Assembly (NCBI RefSeq): GCF_052857255.1
Contig: NW_027526712.1
Span: forward strand, 54,856-118,855
Length of the DNA stretch: 64,000 bases
Origin: Amblyomma americanum
Taxonomy: Eukaryota > Arthropoda > Arachnida > Ixodida > Ixodidae
Reading direction: 5' to 3'
Shown piece by piece: positions 13,301-27,039 of the stretch. The notes under the pieces were generated by a model. That model was not told where the DNA came from, did no database searches, and was given only the letters and a program-made list of their open reading frames with translations. A program made the translations under genes and the position numbers. Position 1 is the first letter of the stretch. Each line of letters begins with the position of its first letter.

Positions 13301-14762
13301 ACGGGGACCAGTATTCGCAGGAAATAAATTTGGAAAAGGTGGCGCAGGCCTTGACTAATCCACAGGGACCAGTATTTCCAGGAAATAAATTTGGAAAAAG
13401 GGGTCCCAGGCCTTCATTAATCCACGGAGACCAGCACTCGCAGGAAACAAATTTGGAAAAGGGGGGCCCAGGCCTTGACTAATCCACGGGGACAAGTATT
13501 CGCAGGAAATTAATTTGGAAAAAGAAGGCCCAGGCCTTGACTAATCCATGGGGACAAGTATTCGCAGGAAATAAATTTTGGAAAAAGGGGGCCCAGTCCT
13601 TGGCTAATCCACGGAGACAAATATTCGCAGGAAATAAATTTGGAAAAAGGGGGCCCAGGCCTAGACTAATCCACGGGGACTAGTATTCGCAAGAAATAAA
13701 TTTAGAAAAAGGGGGTCCAGGCCTTGACTAATCCACGGGGACAAGTATTCGCAGGAAATAATTTGGAAAAAGGGGGCCCAGGCCTTGACTAATCCACGGG
13801 GACAAGTATTCGCAGGAAATAAATTTGGAAAAAGGGGGCCCAGGCCTTGACTAATCCACGGGGACCAGTATTCGCAGGAAATAAATTTGGAAAAAGGGAG
13901 CCCAGGCCTTAACTAATCCACGGGGACCAGTATTCGCAGGAAATAAATTTGGAAAAAGGAGGCACAGGCCTTGACTAATCCACGCGGACCAGTATTCCCA
14001 GGAACTGAATTTGGAAAAGGGGGGCCCAGGCCTTGACTAATCCACGGGGACAAGTATTCGCAGGAAATAAATTTGGAAAAAGGAGGCACAGGCCTTGACT
14101 AATCCACAGGGACAAGTATTCGCAGGAAATTAATTTGGAAAAAGGGGGCCCAGGCCTTGACTAATCCACGGAGACAAGTATTCGCAGGAAATAAATTTGG
14201 AAAAAGGGGGCCCAGGCCTTGACTAATCCACGGGGACAAGTATTCGCAGGAAATAAATTTGGAAAAAGGGGGCCCACGCCTTGGATAATCCACGGAGACA
14301 AGTATTCGCAGGATATAAATTTGGAAAAAGGGGACCCAGGCCTTGAATAATCCACGGGGACAAGTATTCGCAGGAAATAAATTTGGAAAAAGGGGGCCCA
14401 GGCCTTGACTAATCCACGTGGACCAGTATTCGCAAGAAATAAATTTGGAAAAAGGGGGCCCAGGCCTTGACTAATCCACGGAGACAAGTATTCGCAAGAA
14501 ATAAATTTGGAAAAAGGGGACCCAGGCCTTGACTAATCCACGGGTACAAGTATTCGCAGGAAATAAATTTGGAAAAAGGGGGCCCAGGCCTTGACTAATC
14601 CACGGGGACCAGTATTCGCAGGAAATAAATTAGGAAAAGGGGGCCCAGGCCTTGACTAATCCACGGGGACAAGTATTCGCAGGAAAAAAATTTGGAAAAA
14701 GGGGACCCAGGCCTTGACTAATCCACGGGGACAAGTATTCGCAGGAAATAAATTTGGAAAAA

Positions 14763-17700
14763 GGAGGCACAGGCCTTGACTAATCCACGGGGACAAGTAT
14801 TCGCAGGAAATTAATTTGGAAAAAGGGGGCCCAGGCCTTGACTAATCCACGGAGACAAGTATTCGCAGGAAATAAATTTGGAAAAAGGGGGCCCAGGCCT
14901 TGACTAATCCACGGGGACAAGTATTCGCAGGAAATAAATTTGGAAAAAGGGGGCCCACGCCTTGGATAATCCACGGAGACAAGTATTCGCAGGATATAAA
15001 TTTGGAAAAAGGGGACCCAGGCCTTGAATAATCCACGGGGACAAGTATTCGCAGGAAATAAATTTGGAAAAAGGGGCCCACGCCTTGACTAATACACGGG
15101 GACAAGTATTCGCAGGAAATAAATTTGGAAAAAGGGGGCCCAGGCCTTGACTAATCCACGGGGACAAGTATTCGCAGGAAATAAATTTGGAAAAAGGGGG
15201 CCCAGGCCTTGGCTAATCCACGGGGACAAGTATTCGCAGGAAATAAATTTGGAAAAAGGGGGCCCAGGCCTTGACTAATCCACGGGGACAAGTATTCGCA
15301 GGAAATAATTTTGGAAAAAGGGGGCCCAGGCCTTGGCTAATCCACGGAGACAAGTATTCGCAGGATATAAATTTAGAAAAAGGGGACCCAGGCCTTGACT
15401 AATCCACGGGGACAAGTATTCGCAGGAAATAAATTTGGAAAAAGGGGGCCCAGGCCTTGACTAATCCACGTGGACCAGTATTCAGAGGAAATAAATTTGG
15501 ACAAAAGGGGGCCCAGGCCTTGACTAATCCACGGAGACAAGTATTCTCAAGAAATAAATATGGAAAAAGGGGACCCAGGCCTTGACTAATCCACGGGGAC
15601 AAGTATTCGCAGGAAATAAATTTGGAAAAGGGGGCCCAGGCCTTGACTAATCCACGGGGACCAGTATTCGCAGGAAATAAATTTGGAAAAGGTGGCGCAG
15701 GCCTTGACTAATCCACGGGGACCAGTATTTCCAGGAAATAAATTTGGAAAAAGGGGGCCCAGGCCTTCACTAATCCACGGAGACCAGTACTCGCAGGAAA
15801 CAAATTTGGAAAAAGGGGGCCCAGGCCTTGACTAATCCACGGAGACAAGTATTCGCAAGAAATAAATTTGTAGAAAGGGGGCCCAGGCCTTGACTAATCC
15901 ACGGGGACAAGTATTCGCAGGAAATAAATTTGGAAAAAGGGGGCTATGGCCTTAACTAACCCACGGGGATAAGTATTCGCTGGAAATAAATTTGGAAAAA
16001 GGGGGCCCAGGCCTTGACTAATCCACGGGGACAAGTATTCACAGGAAATAAATTTGAAAAGGGGGCCCAGGCCTTGACTAATCCACGGGGACAAATATTC
16101 GCAGGAAATAAATTTAGAAAAAGGGGGCCCAGGCCGTGATTAATCCACGGGGACAAGTATTCGCAGGAAATAAATTTGGAAAAAGGGGGCCCAGGCCTTG
16201 ACTAATCCACGGGGACAAGTATTCGCAGGAAATAATTTTGGAAAAAGGGGGCCCAGGCCTTGGCTAATCCACGGAGACAAGTATTCGCAGGATATAAATT
16301 TAGAAAAAGGGGACCCAGGCCTTGACTAATCCACGGGGACAAGTATTCGCAGGAAATAAATTTGGAAAAAGGGGGCCCAGGCCTTGACTAATCCACGTGG
16401 ACCAGTATTCAGAGGAAATAAATTTGGACAAAAGGGGGCCCAGGCCTTGACTAATCCACGGAGACAAGTATTCTCAAGAAATAAATATGGAAAAAGGGGA
16501 CCCAGGCCTTGACTAATCCACGGGGACAAGTATTCGCAGGAAATAAATTTGGAAAAGGGGGCCCAGGCCTTGACTAATCCACGGGGACCCGTATTCGCAG
16601 GAAATAAATTTGGAAAAGGTGGCGCAGGCCTTGACTAATCCACGGGGACCAGTATTTCCAGGAAATAAATTTGGAAAAAGGGGGCCCAGGCCTTCACTAA
16701 TCCACGGAGACCAGTACTCGCAGGAAACAAATTTGGAAAAAGGGGGCCCAGGCCTTGACTAATCCACGGGGACAAGTATTCGCAGGAAATTAATTTGGAA
16801 AAAGGGGGCCCAGGCCTTGACTAATCCACGGGGACAAGTATTCGCAGGAAATAAATTTTGGAAAAAGGCGGCCCAGGCCTTGGCTAATCCACGGAGACAA
16901 GTATTCGCAGGAAATAAATTTGGAAAAAGGGGGCCCAGGCCTAGACTAATCCACGGGGACTAGTATTCGCATGAAATAAATTTAGAAAAAGGGGGTCCAG
17001 GCCTTGACTAATCCACGGTGACAAGTATTCGCAGGATATTAATTTGGAAAAAGGGGGCCCAGGCCTTGACTAACCCACAGGGACCAGTATTTCCATGAAA
17101 TAAATTTGGAAAAAGGTGGCCCAGGCCTTGACTAATCCACGGGGACCAGTATTCGCAGGAAATAAATTTGGAAAAAGGGGGCCCAGGCCTTAACTAATCC
17201 ACGGAGACAAGTATTCGCAGGAAATAAATTTGGAAAAAGGGGGCCCAGGCCTTGACTAATCCACGGGGACAAGTATTCGCAGGAAATAAATTTGGAAAAA
17301 AGGGGCCCAGGCCTTGACTAATCCACGGGGACCAGTATTCGCAGGAAATAAATTTGGAAAAGGTGGCCCAGGCCTTGAATAACCCACAGGGACCAGTATT
17401 TCCAGGAAATAAATTTGGAAAAAGGGGGCCCAGGCCTTCACTAATCCACGGAGACCAGTATTCCCAGGAAATAAATTTGGAAAAAGGGGGCCCAGGCCTT
17501 GACTAATACACGGGGACAAGTATTCGCAGGAAATAAATTTGGAAAAAGGGGGCCCAGGCCTTGGCTAATCCGCGGAGACAAGTATTCGCAGGAAATAAAT
17601 TTTGAAAAAGGGGACCCAGGCCTTGACTAATCCACGGGGACAAGTATTCGCAGGAAATAAATTTGGAAAAAGGGGGCCCAGGCCTTGACTAATCCACGTG

Positions 17701-20700
17701 GACCAGTATTCGCAGGAAATAAATTTGGAAAAAGGTGGCCCAGGCCTTGACTATTCCACGGGGACCAGTATTCGCAAGAAATAAATTTGGAAAAAGGGGG
17801 CCCAGGCCTTCACTAATCCACGGAGACAAGTATTCGCAGGAAATAAATTTGGAAAAAGGGGGCCCAGGCCTTAACTAATCCACGGGGACAAGTATTCGCA
17901 GGAAATAAATTTGGAAAAAGGGGGCACAGGCCTTGACTAATCCACGGGGACCAGTATTCCCAGGAAATAAATTTGTAAAAAGGGGGCCCAGGCCTTGACT
18001 GATCCACGGGAACCAGTATTCGCAGGAATTAAATTTGGAAAAAGGGGTCCCAGGCCTTGACTATCCACGGGGACCAGTATTCGCAGGAAATAAATTTGGA
18101 AAAAGGGGGCCCAGGCCTTGACTAATCCACGGGGACAAGTATTCGCAGGAAATAAATTTGGAAAAAGGGGGCCCAGGCCTTGACTAATCCACGGGGACCG
18201 GTATTCGCAGGAAATAAATTTGTAAAAAGGGGGCCCAGGCCTTGACTAATCCACGGGGACCAGTATTCGCAGGAAATAAATTTGGAAAAAGGGGGCCCAG
18301 GCCTTGACTATTCCACGGGGACCAGTATTCGCAGGAAATAAATTTGGAGAAAGGGGGCCCAGGCCTTGACTAATCCACGGGGACAAGTATTCGCAGGAAA
18401 TAAATTTGGAAAAAGGGGGCTAAGGCCTTAACTAACCCACGGGGATAAGTATTCGAAGGAAATATATTTGGAAAAAGGGGGCCCAGGCCTTGACTAATCC
18501 ACAGGGACAAGTATTCGCAGGAAATAAATTTGAAAAGGGGGCCCAGGCCTTGTCTAATCCACGGGGACAAATATTCGCAGGAAATAAATTTAGAAAAAGG
18601 GGGCCCAGGCCGTGACTAATCCACGGGGACAAGTATTCGCAGGAAATAAATTTGGAAAAAGGGGGCCCAGGCCTTCACTAATCCTCGGGGACCAGTATTC
18701 GCAGGAAATAAATTTGGAAGAAGGGGGCCCACGCCTTGACTAATCCACGGGGACAAGTATTCGCAGGAAATAAATTTGGAAAAAGGGGCCCACGCCTTGA
18801 CTAATACACGGGGACAAGTATTCGCAGGAAATAAATTTGGAAAAAGGGGGCCCAGGCCTTGACTAATCCACGGGGACAAGTATTCGCAGGAAATAAATTT
18901 GGAAAAAGGGGGCCCAGGCCTTGGCTAATCCACGGGGACAAGTATTCGCAGGAAATAAATTTGGAAAAAGGGGGCCCAGGCCTTGACTAATCCACGGGGA
19001 CAAGTATTCGCAGGAAATAATTTTGGAAAAAGGGGGCCCAGGCCTTGGCTAATCCACGGAGACAAGTATTCGCAGGATATAAATTTAGAAAAAGGGGACC
19101 CAGGCCTTGACTAATCCACGGGGACAAGTATTCGCAGGAAATAAATTTGGAAAAAGGGGGCCCAGGCCTTGACTAATCCACGTGGACCAGTATTCAGAGG
19201 AAATAAATTTGGACAAAAGGGGGCCCAGGCCTTGACTAATCCACGGAGACAAGTATTCTCAAGAAATAAATATGGAAAAAGGGGACCCAGGCCTTGACTA
19301 ATCCACGGGGACAAGTATTCGCAGGAAATAAATTTGGAAAAGGGGGCCCAGGCCTTGACTAATCCACGGGGACCAGTATTCGCAGGAAATAAATTTGGAA
19401 AAGGTGGCGCAGGCCTTGACTAATCCACGGGGACCAGTATTTCCAGGAAATAAATTTGGAAAAAGGGGGCCCAGGCCTTCACTAATCCACGGAGACCAGT
19501 ACTCGCAGGAAACAAATTTGGAAAAAGGGGGCCCAGGCCTTGACTAATCCACGGGGACAAGTATTCGCAGGAAATTAATTTGGAAAAAGGGGGCCCAGGC
19601 CTTGACTAATCCACGGGGACAAGTATTCGCAGGAAATAAATTTTGGAAAAAGGCGGCCCAGGCCTTGGCTAATCCACGGAGACAAGTATTCGCAGGAAAT
19701 AAATTTGGAAAAAGGGGGCCCAGGCCTAGGCTAATCCACGGGGACTAGTATTCGCATGAAATAAATTTAGAAAAAGGGGGTCCAGGCCTTGACTAATCCA
19801 CGGTGACAAGTATTCGCAGGATATTAATTTGGAAAAAGGGGGCCCAGGCCTTGACTAACCCACAGGGACCAGTATTTCCAGGAAATAAATTTGGAAAAAG
19901 GTGGCCCAGGCCTTGACTAATCCACGGGGACCAGTATTCGCAGGAAATAAATTTGGAAAAAGGGGGCCCAGGCCTTGACTAATCCACGGAGACAAGTATT
20001 CGCAGGAAATAAATTTGGAAAAAGGGGGCCCAGGCCTTGACTAATCCACGGGGACAAGTATTCGCAGGAAATAAATTTGGAAAAAAGGGGCCCAGGCCTT
20101 GACTAATCCACGGGGACCAGTATTCGCAGGAAATAAATTTGGAAAAGGTGGCCCAGGCCTTGAATAACCCACAGGGACCAGTATTTCCAGGAAATAAATT
20201 TGGAAAAAGGGGGCCCAGGCCTTCACTAATCCACGGAGACCAGTATTCCCAGGAAATAAATTTGGAAAAAGGGGGCCCAGGCCTTGACTAATACACGGGG
20301 ACAAGTATTCGCAGGAAATAAATTTGGAAAAAGGGGGCCCAGGCCTTGGCTAATCCGCGGAGACAAGTATTCGCAGGAAATAAATTTTGAAAAAGGGGAC
20401 CCAGGCCTTGACTAATCCACGGGGACAAGTATTCGCAGGAAATAAATTTGGAAAAAGGGGGCCCAGGCCTTGTCTAATCCACGTGGACCAGTATTCGCAG
20501 GAAATAAATTTGGAAAAAGGTGGCCCAGGCCTTGACTATTCCACGGGGACCAGTATTCGCAAGAAATAAATTTGGAAAAAGGGGGCCCAGGCCTTCACTA
20601 ATCCACGGAGACAAGTATTCGCAGGAAATAAATTTGGAAAAAGGGGGCCCAGGCCTTAACTAATCCACGGGGACAAGTATTCGCAGGAAATAAATTTGGA

Positions 20701-23700
20701 AAAAGGGGGCACAGGCCTTGACTAATCCACGGGGACCAGTATTCCCAGGAAATAAATTTGTAAAAAGGGGGCCCAGGCCTTTACTGATCCACGGGAACCA
20801 GTATTCGCAGGAAATAAATTTGGAAAAAGGGGTCCCAGGCCTTGACTATCCACGGGGACCAGTATTCGCAGGAAATAAATTTGGAAAAAGGGGGCCCAGG
20901 CCTTGACTAATCCACGGGGACAAGTATTCGCAGGAAATAAATTTGGAAAAAGGGGGCCCAGGCCTTGACTAATCCACGGGGACCGGTATTCGCAGGAAAT
21001 AAATTTGTAAAAAGGGGGCCCAGGCCTTGACTAATCCACGGGGACCAGTATTCGCAAGAAATAAATTTGGAAAAAGGGGGCCCAGGCCTTGACTATTCCA
21101 CGGGGACCAGTATTCGCAGGAAATAAATTTGGAGAAAGGGGGCCCAGGCCTTGACTAATCCACGGGGACAAGTATTCGCAGGAAATAAATTTGGAAAAAG
21201 GGGGCTAAGGCCTTAACTAACCCACGGGGATAAGTATTCGAAGGAAATATATTTGGAAAAAGGGGGCCCAGGCCTTGACTAATCCACAGGGACAAGTATT
21301 CGCAGGAAATAAATTTGAAAAGGGGGCCCAGGCCTTGTCTAATCCACGGGGACAAATATTCGCAGGAAATAAATTTAGAAAAAGGGGGCCCAGGCCGTGA
21401 CTAATCCACGGGGACAAGTATTCGCAGGAAATAAATTTGGAAAAAGGGGCCCACGCCTTGACTAATACACGGGGACAAGTATTCGCAGGAAATAAATTTG
21501 GAAAAAGGGGGCCCAGGCCTTGACTAATCCACGGGGACAAGTATTCGCAGGAAATAAATTTGGAAAAAGGGGGCCCAGGCCTTGGCTAATCCACGGGGAC
21601 AAGTATTCGCAGGAAATAAATTTGTAAAAGGGGGGCCCAGGCCTTGACTAATGCACGGGGACAGGTATTCGCAGGAAATAAGTTTGGAAAAAGGGGGCCC
21701 AGGCCTTAACTAATCCACGGGGACAAGTATTCGAAGGAAATAAATTTGGAAAAAGGGGGCCCAGGCCTTGTCTAATCCACGGGGACAAGTATTCCCAGGA
21801 AATAAATATGGAAAAAGGGGGCCCAGACCTTGACTAATCCACGGGGACAAGTATTCGCAGGAAATAAATTTGGAAAAAGGGGGCCCAGGCCTTGACTAAT
21901 CCACGTGGACCAGTATTCGCAGGAAATAAATTTGGAAAAAGGGGCCCCGGCCTTGACTAATCCACGGAGACAAGTATTCGCAAGAAATAAATTTGGAAAA
22001 AGGGGACCCAGACCTTGACTAATCCACGGGGACCAGTATTCGCAGGAAATAAATTTGGAAAAGGTGGCGCAGGCCTTGACTAATCCACAGGGACCAGTAT
22101 TTCCAGGAAATAAATTTGGAAAAAGGGGTCCCAGGCCTTCACTAATCCACGGAGACCAGCACTCGCAGGAAACAAATTTGGAAAAGGGGGGCCCAGGCCT
22201 TGACTAATCCACGGGGACAAGTATTCGCAGGAAATTAATTTGGAAAAAGAAGGCCCAGGCCTTGACTAATCCACGGGGACAAGTATTCGCAGGAAATAAA
22301 TTTTGGAAAAAGGGGGCCCAGTCCTTGGCTAATCCACGGAGACAAATATTCGCAGGAAATAAATTTGGAAAAAGGGGGCCCAGGCCTAGACTAATCCACG
22401 GGGACTAGTATTCGCAAGAAATAAATTTAGAAAAAGGGGGTCCAGGCCTTGACTAATCCACGGGGACAAGTATTCGCAGGAAATAAATTTGGAAAAAGGG
22501 GGCCCAGGCCTTGACTAATCCACGGGGACCAGTATTCGCAGGAAATAAATTTGGAAAAAGGGAGCCCAGGCCTTGACTAATCCACGGGGACCAGTATTCG
22601 CAGGAAATAAATTTGGAAAAAGGAGGCACAGGCCTTGACTAATCCACGCGGACCAGTATTCCCAGGAACTGAATTTGGAAAAGGGGGGCCCAGGCCTTGA
22701 CTAATCCACGGGGACAAGTATTCGCAGGAAATAAATTTGGAAAAAGGAGGCACAGGCCTTGACTAATCTACGGGGACAAGTATTCGCAGGAAATTAATTT
22801 GGAAAAAGGGGGCCCAGGCCTTGACTAATCCACGGAGACAAGTATTCGCAGGAAATAAATTTGGAAAAAGGGGGCCCAGGCCTTGACTAATCCACGGGGA
22901 CAAGTATTCGCAGGAAATAAATTTGGAAAAAGGGGGCCCACGCCTTGGATAATCCACGGAGACAAGTATTCGCAGGATATAAATTTGGAAAAAGGGGACC
23001 CAGGCCTTGAATAATCCACGGGGACAAGTATTCGCAGGAAATAAATTTGGAAAAAGGGGGCCCAGGCCTTGACTAATCCACGTGGACCAGTATTCGCAAG
23101 AAATAAATTTGGAAAAAGGGGGCCCAGGCCTTGACTAATCCACGGAGACGAGTATTCGCAAGAAATAAATTTGGAAAAAGGGGACCCAGGCCTTGACTAA
23201 TCCACGGGTACAAGTATTCGCAGGAAATAAATTTGGAAAAAGGGGGCCCACGCCTTGGATAATCCACGGAGACAAGTATTCGCAGGATATAAATTTGGAA
23301 AAAGGGGACCCAGGCCTTGAATAATCCACGGGGACAAGTATTCGCAGGAAATAAATTTGGAAAAAGGGGGCCCAGGCCTTGACTAATCCACGTGGACCAG
23401 TATTCGCAAGAAATAAATTTGGAAAAAGGGGGCCCAGGCCTTGACTAATCCACGGAGACAAGTATTCGCAAGAAATAAATTTGGAAAAAGGGGACCCAGG
23501 CCTTGACTAATCCACGGGTACAAGTATTCGCAGGAAATAAATTTGGAAAAAGGGGGCCCAGGCCTTGACTAATCCACGGGGACCAGTATTCGCAGGAAAT
23601 AAATTTGGAAAAGGGGGCCCAGGCCTTGACTAATCCACGGGGACAAGTATTCGCAGGAAATAAATTTGGAAAAAGGGGACCCAGGCCTTGACTAATCCAC

Positions 23701-26700
23701 GGGGACAAGTATTCGCAGGAAATAAATTTGGAAAAAGAAGGCCCAGGCCTTGACTAATCCACGTGGACCAGTATTCGCAGGAAATAAATTTGGAAAAAGG
23801 GGGCCCCGGCTTTGACTAATCCACGGAGACAAGTATTCGCAAGAAATAAATTTGGAAAAAGGGGACCCAGGCCTTGACTAATCCACGGGGACCAGTATTC
23901 GCAGGAAATAAATTTGGAAAAGGTGGCGCAGGCCTTGACTAATCCACAGGGACCAGTATTTCCAGGAAATAAATTTGGAAAAAGGGGGCCCAGGCCTTGA
24001 CTAATCCACGGGGACAAGTATTCGCAGGAAATAAATTTGTAAAAGGGGGCCCAGGCCTTGACTAATGCACGGGGACAGGTATTTGCAGGAAATAAGTTTG
24101 GAAAAAGGGGACCCAGGCCTTAAATAATCCACTGGGACAAGTATTCGAAGGGAATAAATTTGGAAAAAGGGGGCCCAGGCCTTGACTAATCCACGGGGAC
24201 AAGTATTCCCAGGAAATAAATATGGAAAAAGGGGGCCCAGGCCTTGACTAATCCACGGGGACAAGTATTCGCAGAAAATAAATTTGGAAAAAGGGGACCC
24301 AGGCCTTGACTAATCCACGGGGAAAAGTATTCGCAGGAAATAATTTTGGAAAAAGGGGGCCCAGGCCTTGACTAATCCACGGCGACAAGTATTCGCAGGA
24401 AATAAATTTGGAAAAAGGGGGCCCAGGCCTTTACTAATCCACGGGGACCAGTATTCGCAGGAAATAAATTTGAAAAAAGGGTTCCCCAGGCCTTGACTAA
24501 TCCACGGGGACAAATATTCGCAGGAAATAAATTTGTAGAAAGGGGGCCCAGGCCATGACTAATCCACGGGGACTAGTATTCGCAGGAAATAAATTTGGAA
24601 AAGGGGACCCAGGCCTTGACTAATCCACGGGGACAAGTATTCGCAGGAAATAAATTTGGAAAAAAGGGGCCCAGGCCTTCGCTAATCCACGGAGACAAGT
24701 ATTCGCAGGATATAAATTTGGAAAAAGGGGACGCAGGCATTGACTAATCCACGGGGACAAGTATTCGCAGGAAATAAATTTGGAAAAAGGGGGCCCAGGC
24801 CTTGACTAATCCACGTGGACCAGTATTCGCAGGAAATAAATTTGGAAAAAGGGGGCCCAGGCCTTGACTAATCCACGGAGACAAGTATTCGCAAGAAATA
24901 AATTTGTAGAAAGGGGGCCCAGGCCTTGACTAATCCACGGGGACAAGTATTCGCAGGAAATAAATTTGGAAAAAGGGGGCTATGGCCTTAACTAACCCAC
25001 GGGGATAAGTATTCGCAGGAAATAAATTTGGAAAAAGGGAGCCCAGGCCTTGACTAATCCACGGGGACAAGTATTCACAGGAAATAAATTTGAAAAGGGG
25101 GCCCAGGCCTTGACTAATCCACGGGGACAAATATTCGCAGGAAATAAATTTAGAAAAAGGGGGCCCAGGCCGTGATTAATCCACGGGGACAAGTATTCGC
25201 AGGAAATAAATTTGGAAAAAGGGGGCCCAGGCCTTGACTAATCCACGGGGACAAGTATTCGCAGGAAATAATTTTGGAAAAAGGGGGCCCAGGCCTTGGC
25301 TAATCCACGGAGACAAGTATTCGCAGGATATAAATTTAGAAAAAGGGGACCCAGGCCTTGACTAATCCACGGGGACAAGTATTCGCAGGAAATAAATTTG
25401 GAAAAAGGGGGCCCAGGCCTTGACTAATCCACGTGGACCAGTATTCAGAGGAAATAAATTTGGACAAAAGGGGGCCCAGGCCTTGACTAATCCACGGAGA
25501 CAAGTATTCTCAAGAAATAAATATGGAAAAAGAGGACCCAGGCCTTGACTAATCCACGGGGACAAGTATTCGCAGGAAATAAATTTGGAAAAGGGGGCCC
25601 AGGCCTTGACTAATCCACGGGGACCAGTATTCGCCGGAAATAAATTTGGAAAAGGTGGCGCAGGCCTTGACTAATCCACGGGGACCAGTATTTCCAGGAA
25701 ATAAATTTGGAAAAAGGGGGCCCAGGCCACTAATCCACGGAGACCAGTACTCGCAGGAAACAAATTTGGAAAAAGGGGGCCCAGGCCTTGACTAATCCAC
25801 GGGGACAAGTATTCGCAGGAAATTAATTTGGAAAAAGGGGGCCCAGGCCTTGACTAATCCACGGGGACAAGTATTCGCAGGAAATAAATTTTGGAAAAAG
25901 GCGGCCCAGGCCTTGGCTAATCCACGGAGACAAGTATTCGCAGGAAATAAATTTGGAAAAAGGGGGCCCAGGCCTAGACTAATCCACGGGGACTAGTATT
26001 CGCATGAAATAAATTTAGAAAAAGGGGGTCCAGGCCTTGACTAATCCACGGTGACAAGTATTCGCAGGATATTAATTTGGAAAAAGGGGGCCCAGGCCTT
26101 GACTAACCCACAGGGACCAGTATTTCCAGGAAATAAATTTGGAAAAAGGTGGCCCAGGCCTTGACTAATCCACGGGGACCAGTATTCGCAGGAAATAAAT
26201 TTGGAAAAAGTGGGCCCAGGCCTTGACTAATCCACGGAGACAAGTATTCGCAGGAAATAAATTTGGAAAAAGGGGGCCCAGGCCTTGACTAATCCACGGG
26301 GACAAGTATTCGCAGGAAATAAATTTGGAAAAAAGGGGCCCAGGCCTTGACTAATCCACGGGGACCAGTATTCGCAGGAAATAAATTTGGAAAAGGTGGC
26401 CCAGGCCTTGAATAACCCACAGCGACCAGTATTTCCAGGAAATAAATTTGGAAAAAGGGGGCCCAGGCCTTCACTAATCCACGGAGACCAGTATTCCCAG
26501 GAAATAAATTTGGAAAAAGGGGGCCCAGGCCTTGACTAATACACGGGGACAAGTATTCGCAGGAAATAAATTTGGAAAAAGGGGGCCCAGGCCTTGGCTA
26601 ATCCGCGGAGACAAGTATTCGCAGGAAATAAATTTTGAAAAAGGGGACCCAGGCCTTGACTAATCCACGGGGACAAGTATTCGCAGGAAATAAATTTGGA

Positions 26701-27039
26701 AAAAGGGGGCCCAGGCCTTGACTAATCCACGTGGACCAGTATTCGCAGGAAATAAATTTGGAAAAAGGTGGCCCAGGCCTTGACTATTCCACGGGGACCA
26801 GTATTCGCAAGAAATAAATTTGGAAAAAGGGGGCCCAGGCCTTCACTAATCCACGGAGACAAGTATTCGCAGGAAATAAATTTGGAAAAAGGGGGCCCAG
26901 GCCTTAACTAATCCACGGGGACAAGTATTCGCAGGAAATAAATTTGGAAAAAGGGGGCACAGGCCTTGACTAATCCACGGGGACCAGTATTCCCAGGAAA
27001 TAAATTTGTAAAAAGGGGGCCCAGGCCTTGACTGATCCA
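14763..27039 (+). repeat. Mosaic higher-order satellite segment between the two 27-kb-period copies
   Basis: Same 62-bp monomer throughout, arranged as rearranged pieces of the units seen in the flanking super-repeat. 14,085-14,762 is repeated at 14,763 onward (681 bp shift). 15,840-18,650 recurs at about 24,876-27,683 (shift 9,036 falling to 9,033). 16,170-18,650 recurs at 18,960-21,435 (shift 2,785). A local stretch at about 22,900-23,500 contains two copies of a unit of about 310 bp (five monomers), marked by GGATAATCCACGGAGAC. The left edge of the window (base 1) aligns at 18,007 as well as 27,040, so this segment also ends in the same family of higher-order units. Confidence 0.85.
16170..21435 (+). 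repeat. Tandem pair of 2,785-bp higher-order units
   Basis: 16,170-18,650 and 18,960-21,435 match with a constant shift of 2,785 bp (about 45 monomers). Landmarks at 16,326, 17,256, 18,370 and 18,432 correspond to 19,111, 20,041, 21,155 and 21,217. The match ends where the left copy has the CTTCACTAATCCTCGG monomer and the right copy goes straight to AAAAGGGGCCCACGCC. Confidence 0.87.

Larger units (their letters stand above)
1..14762 (+). repeat. Copy 1 of a 14.76-kb satellite super-repeat (period about 27,037 bp)
   Basis: This block matches 27,040-41,799 with an offset of 27,039 bp up to about base 550 and 27,037 bp after it. The 2-bp change comes from a small insertion in the monomer near 555. 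Private variants shared by the two copies include GGCCCCAACTAAC near 418, ACCAATACTCG near 5,267, ACAAGAATTCG near 7,800, CCTCAGGGACC near 9,277 and GCCCACTTCTTG near 12,724. Differences noticed are few: near 3,230, 4,867, 5,869, 10,557, 10,640, 13,549 and 14,108. Similarity stops at about 14,762, where this copy jumps back into a 681-bp local duplication of 14,085-14,762. Confidence 0.92.
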
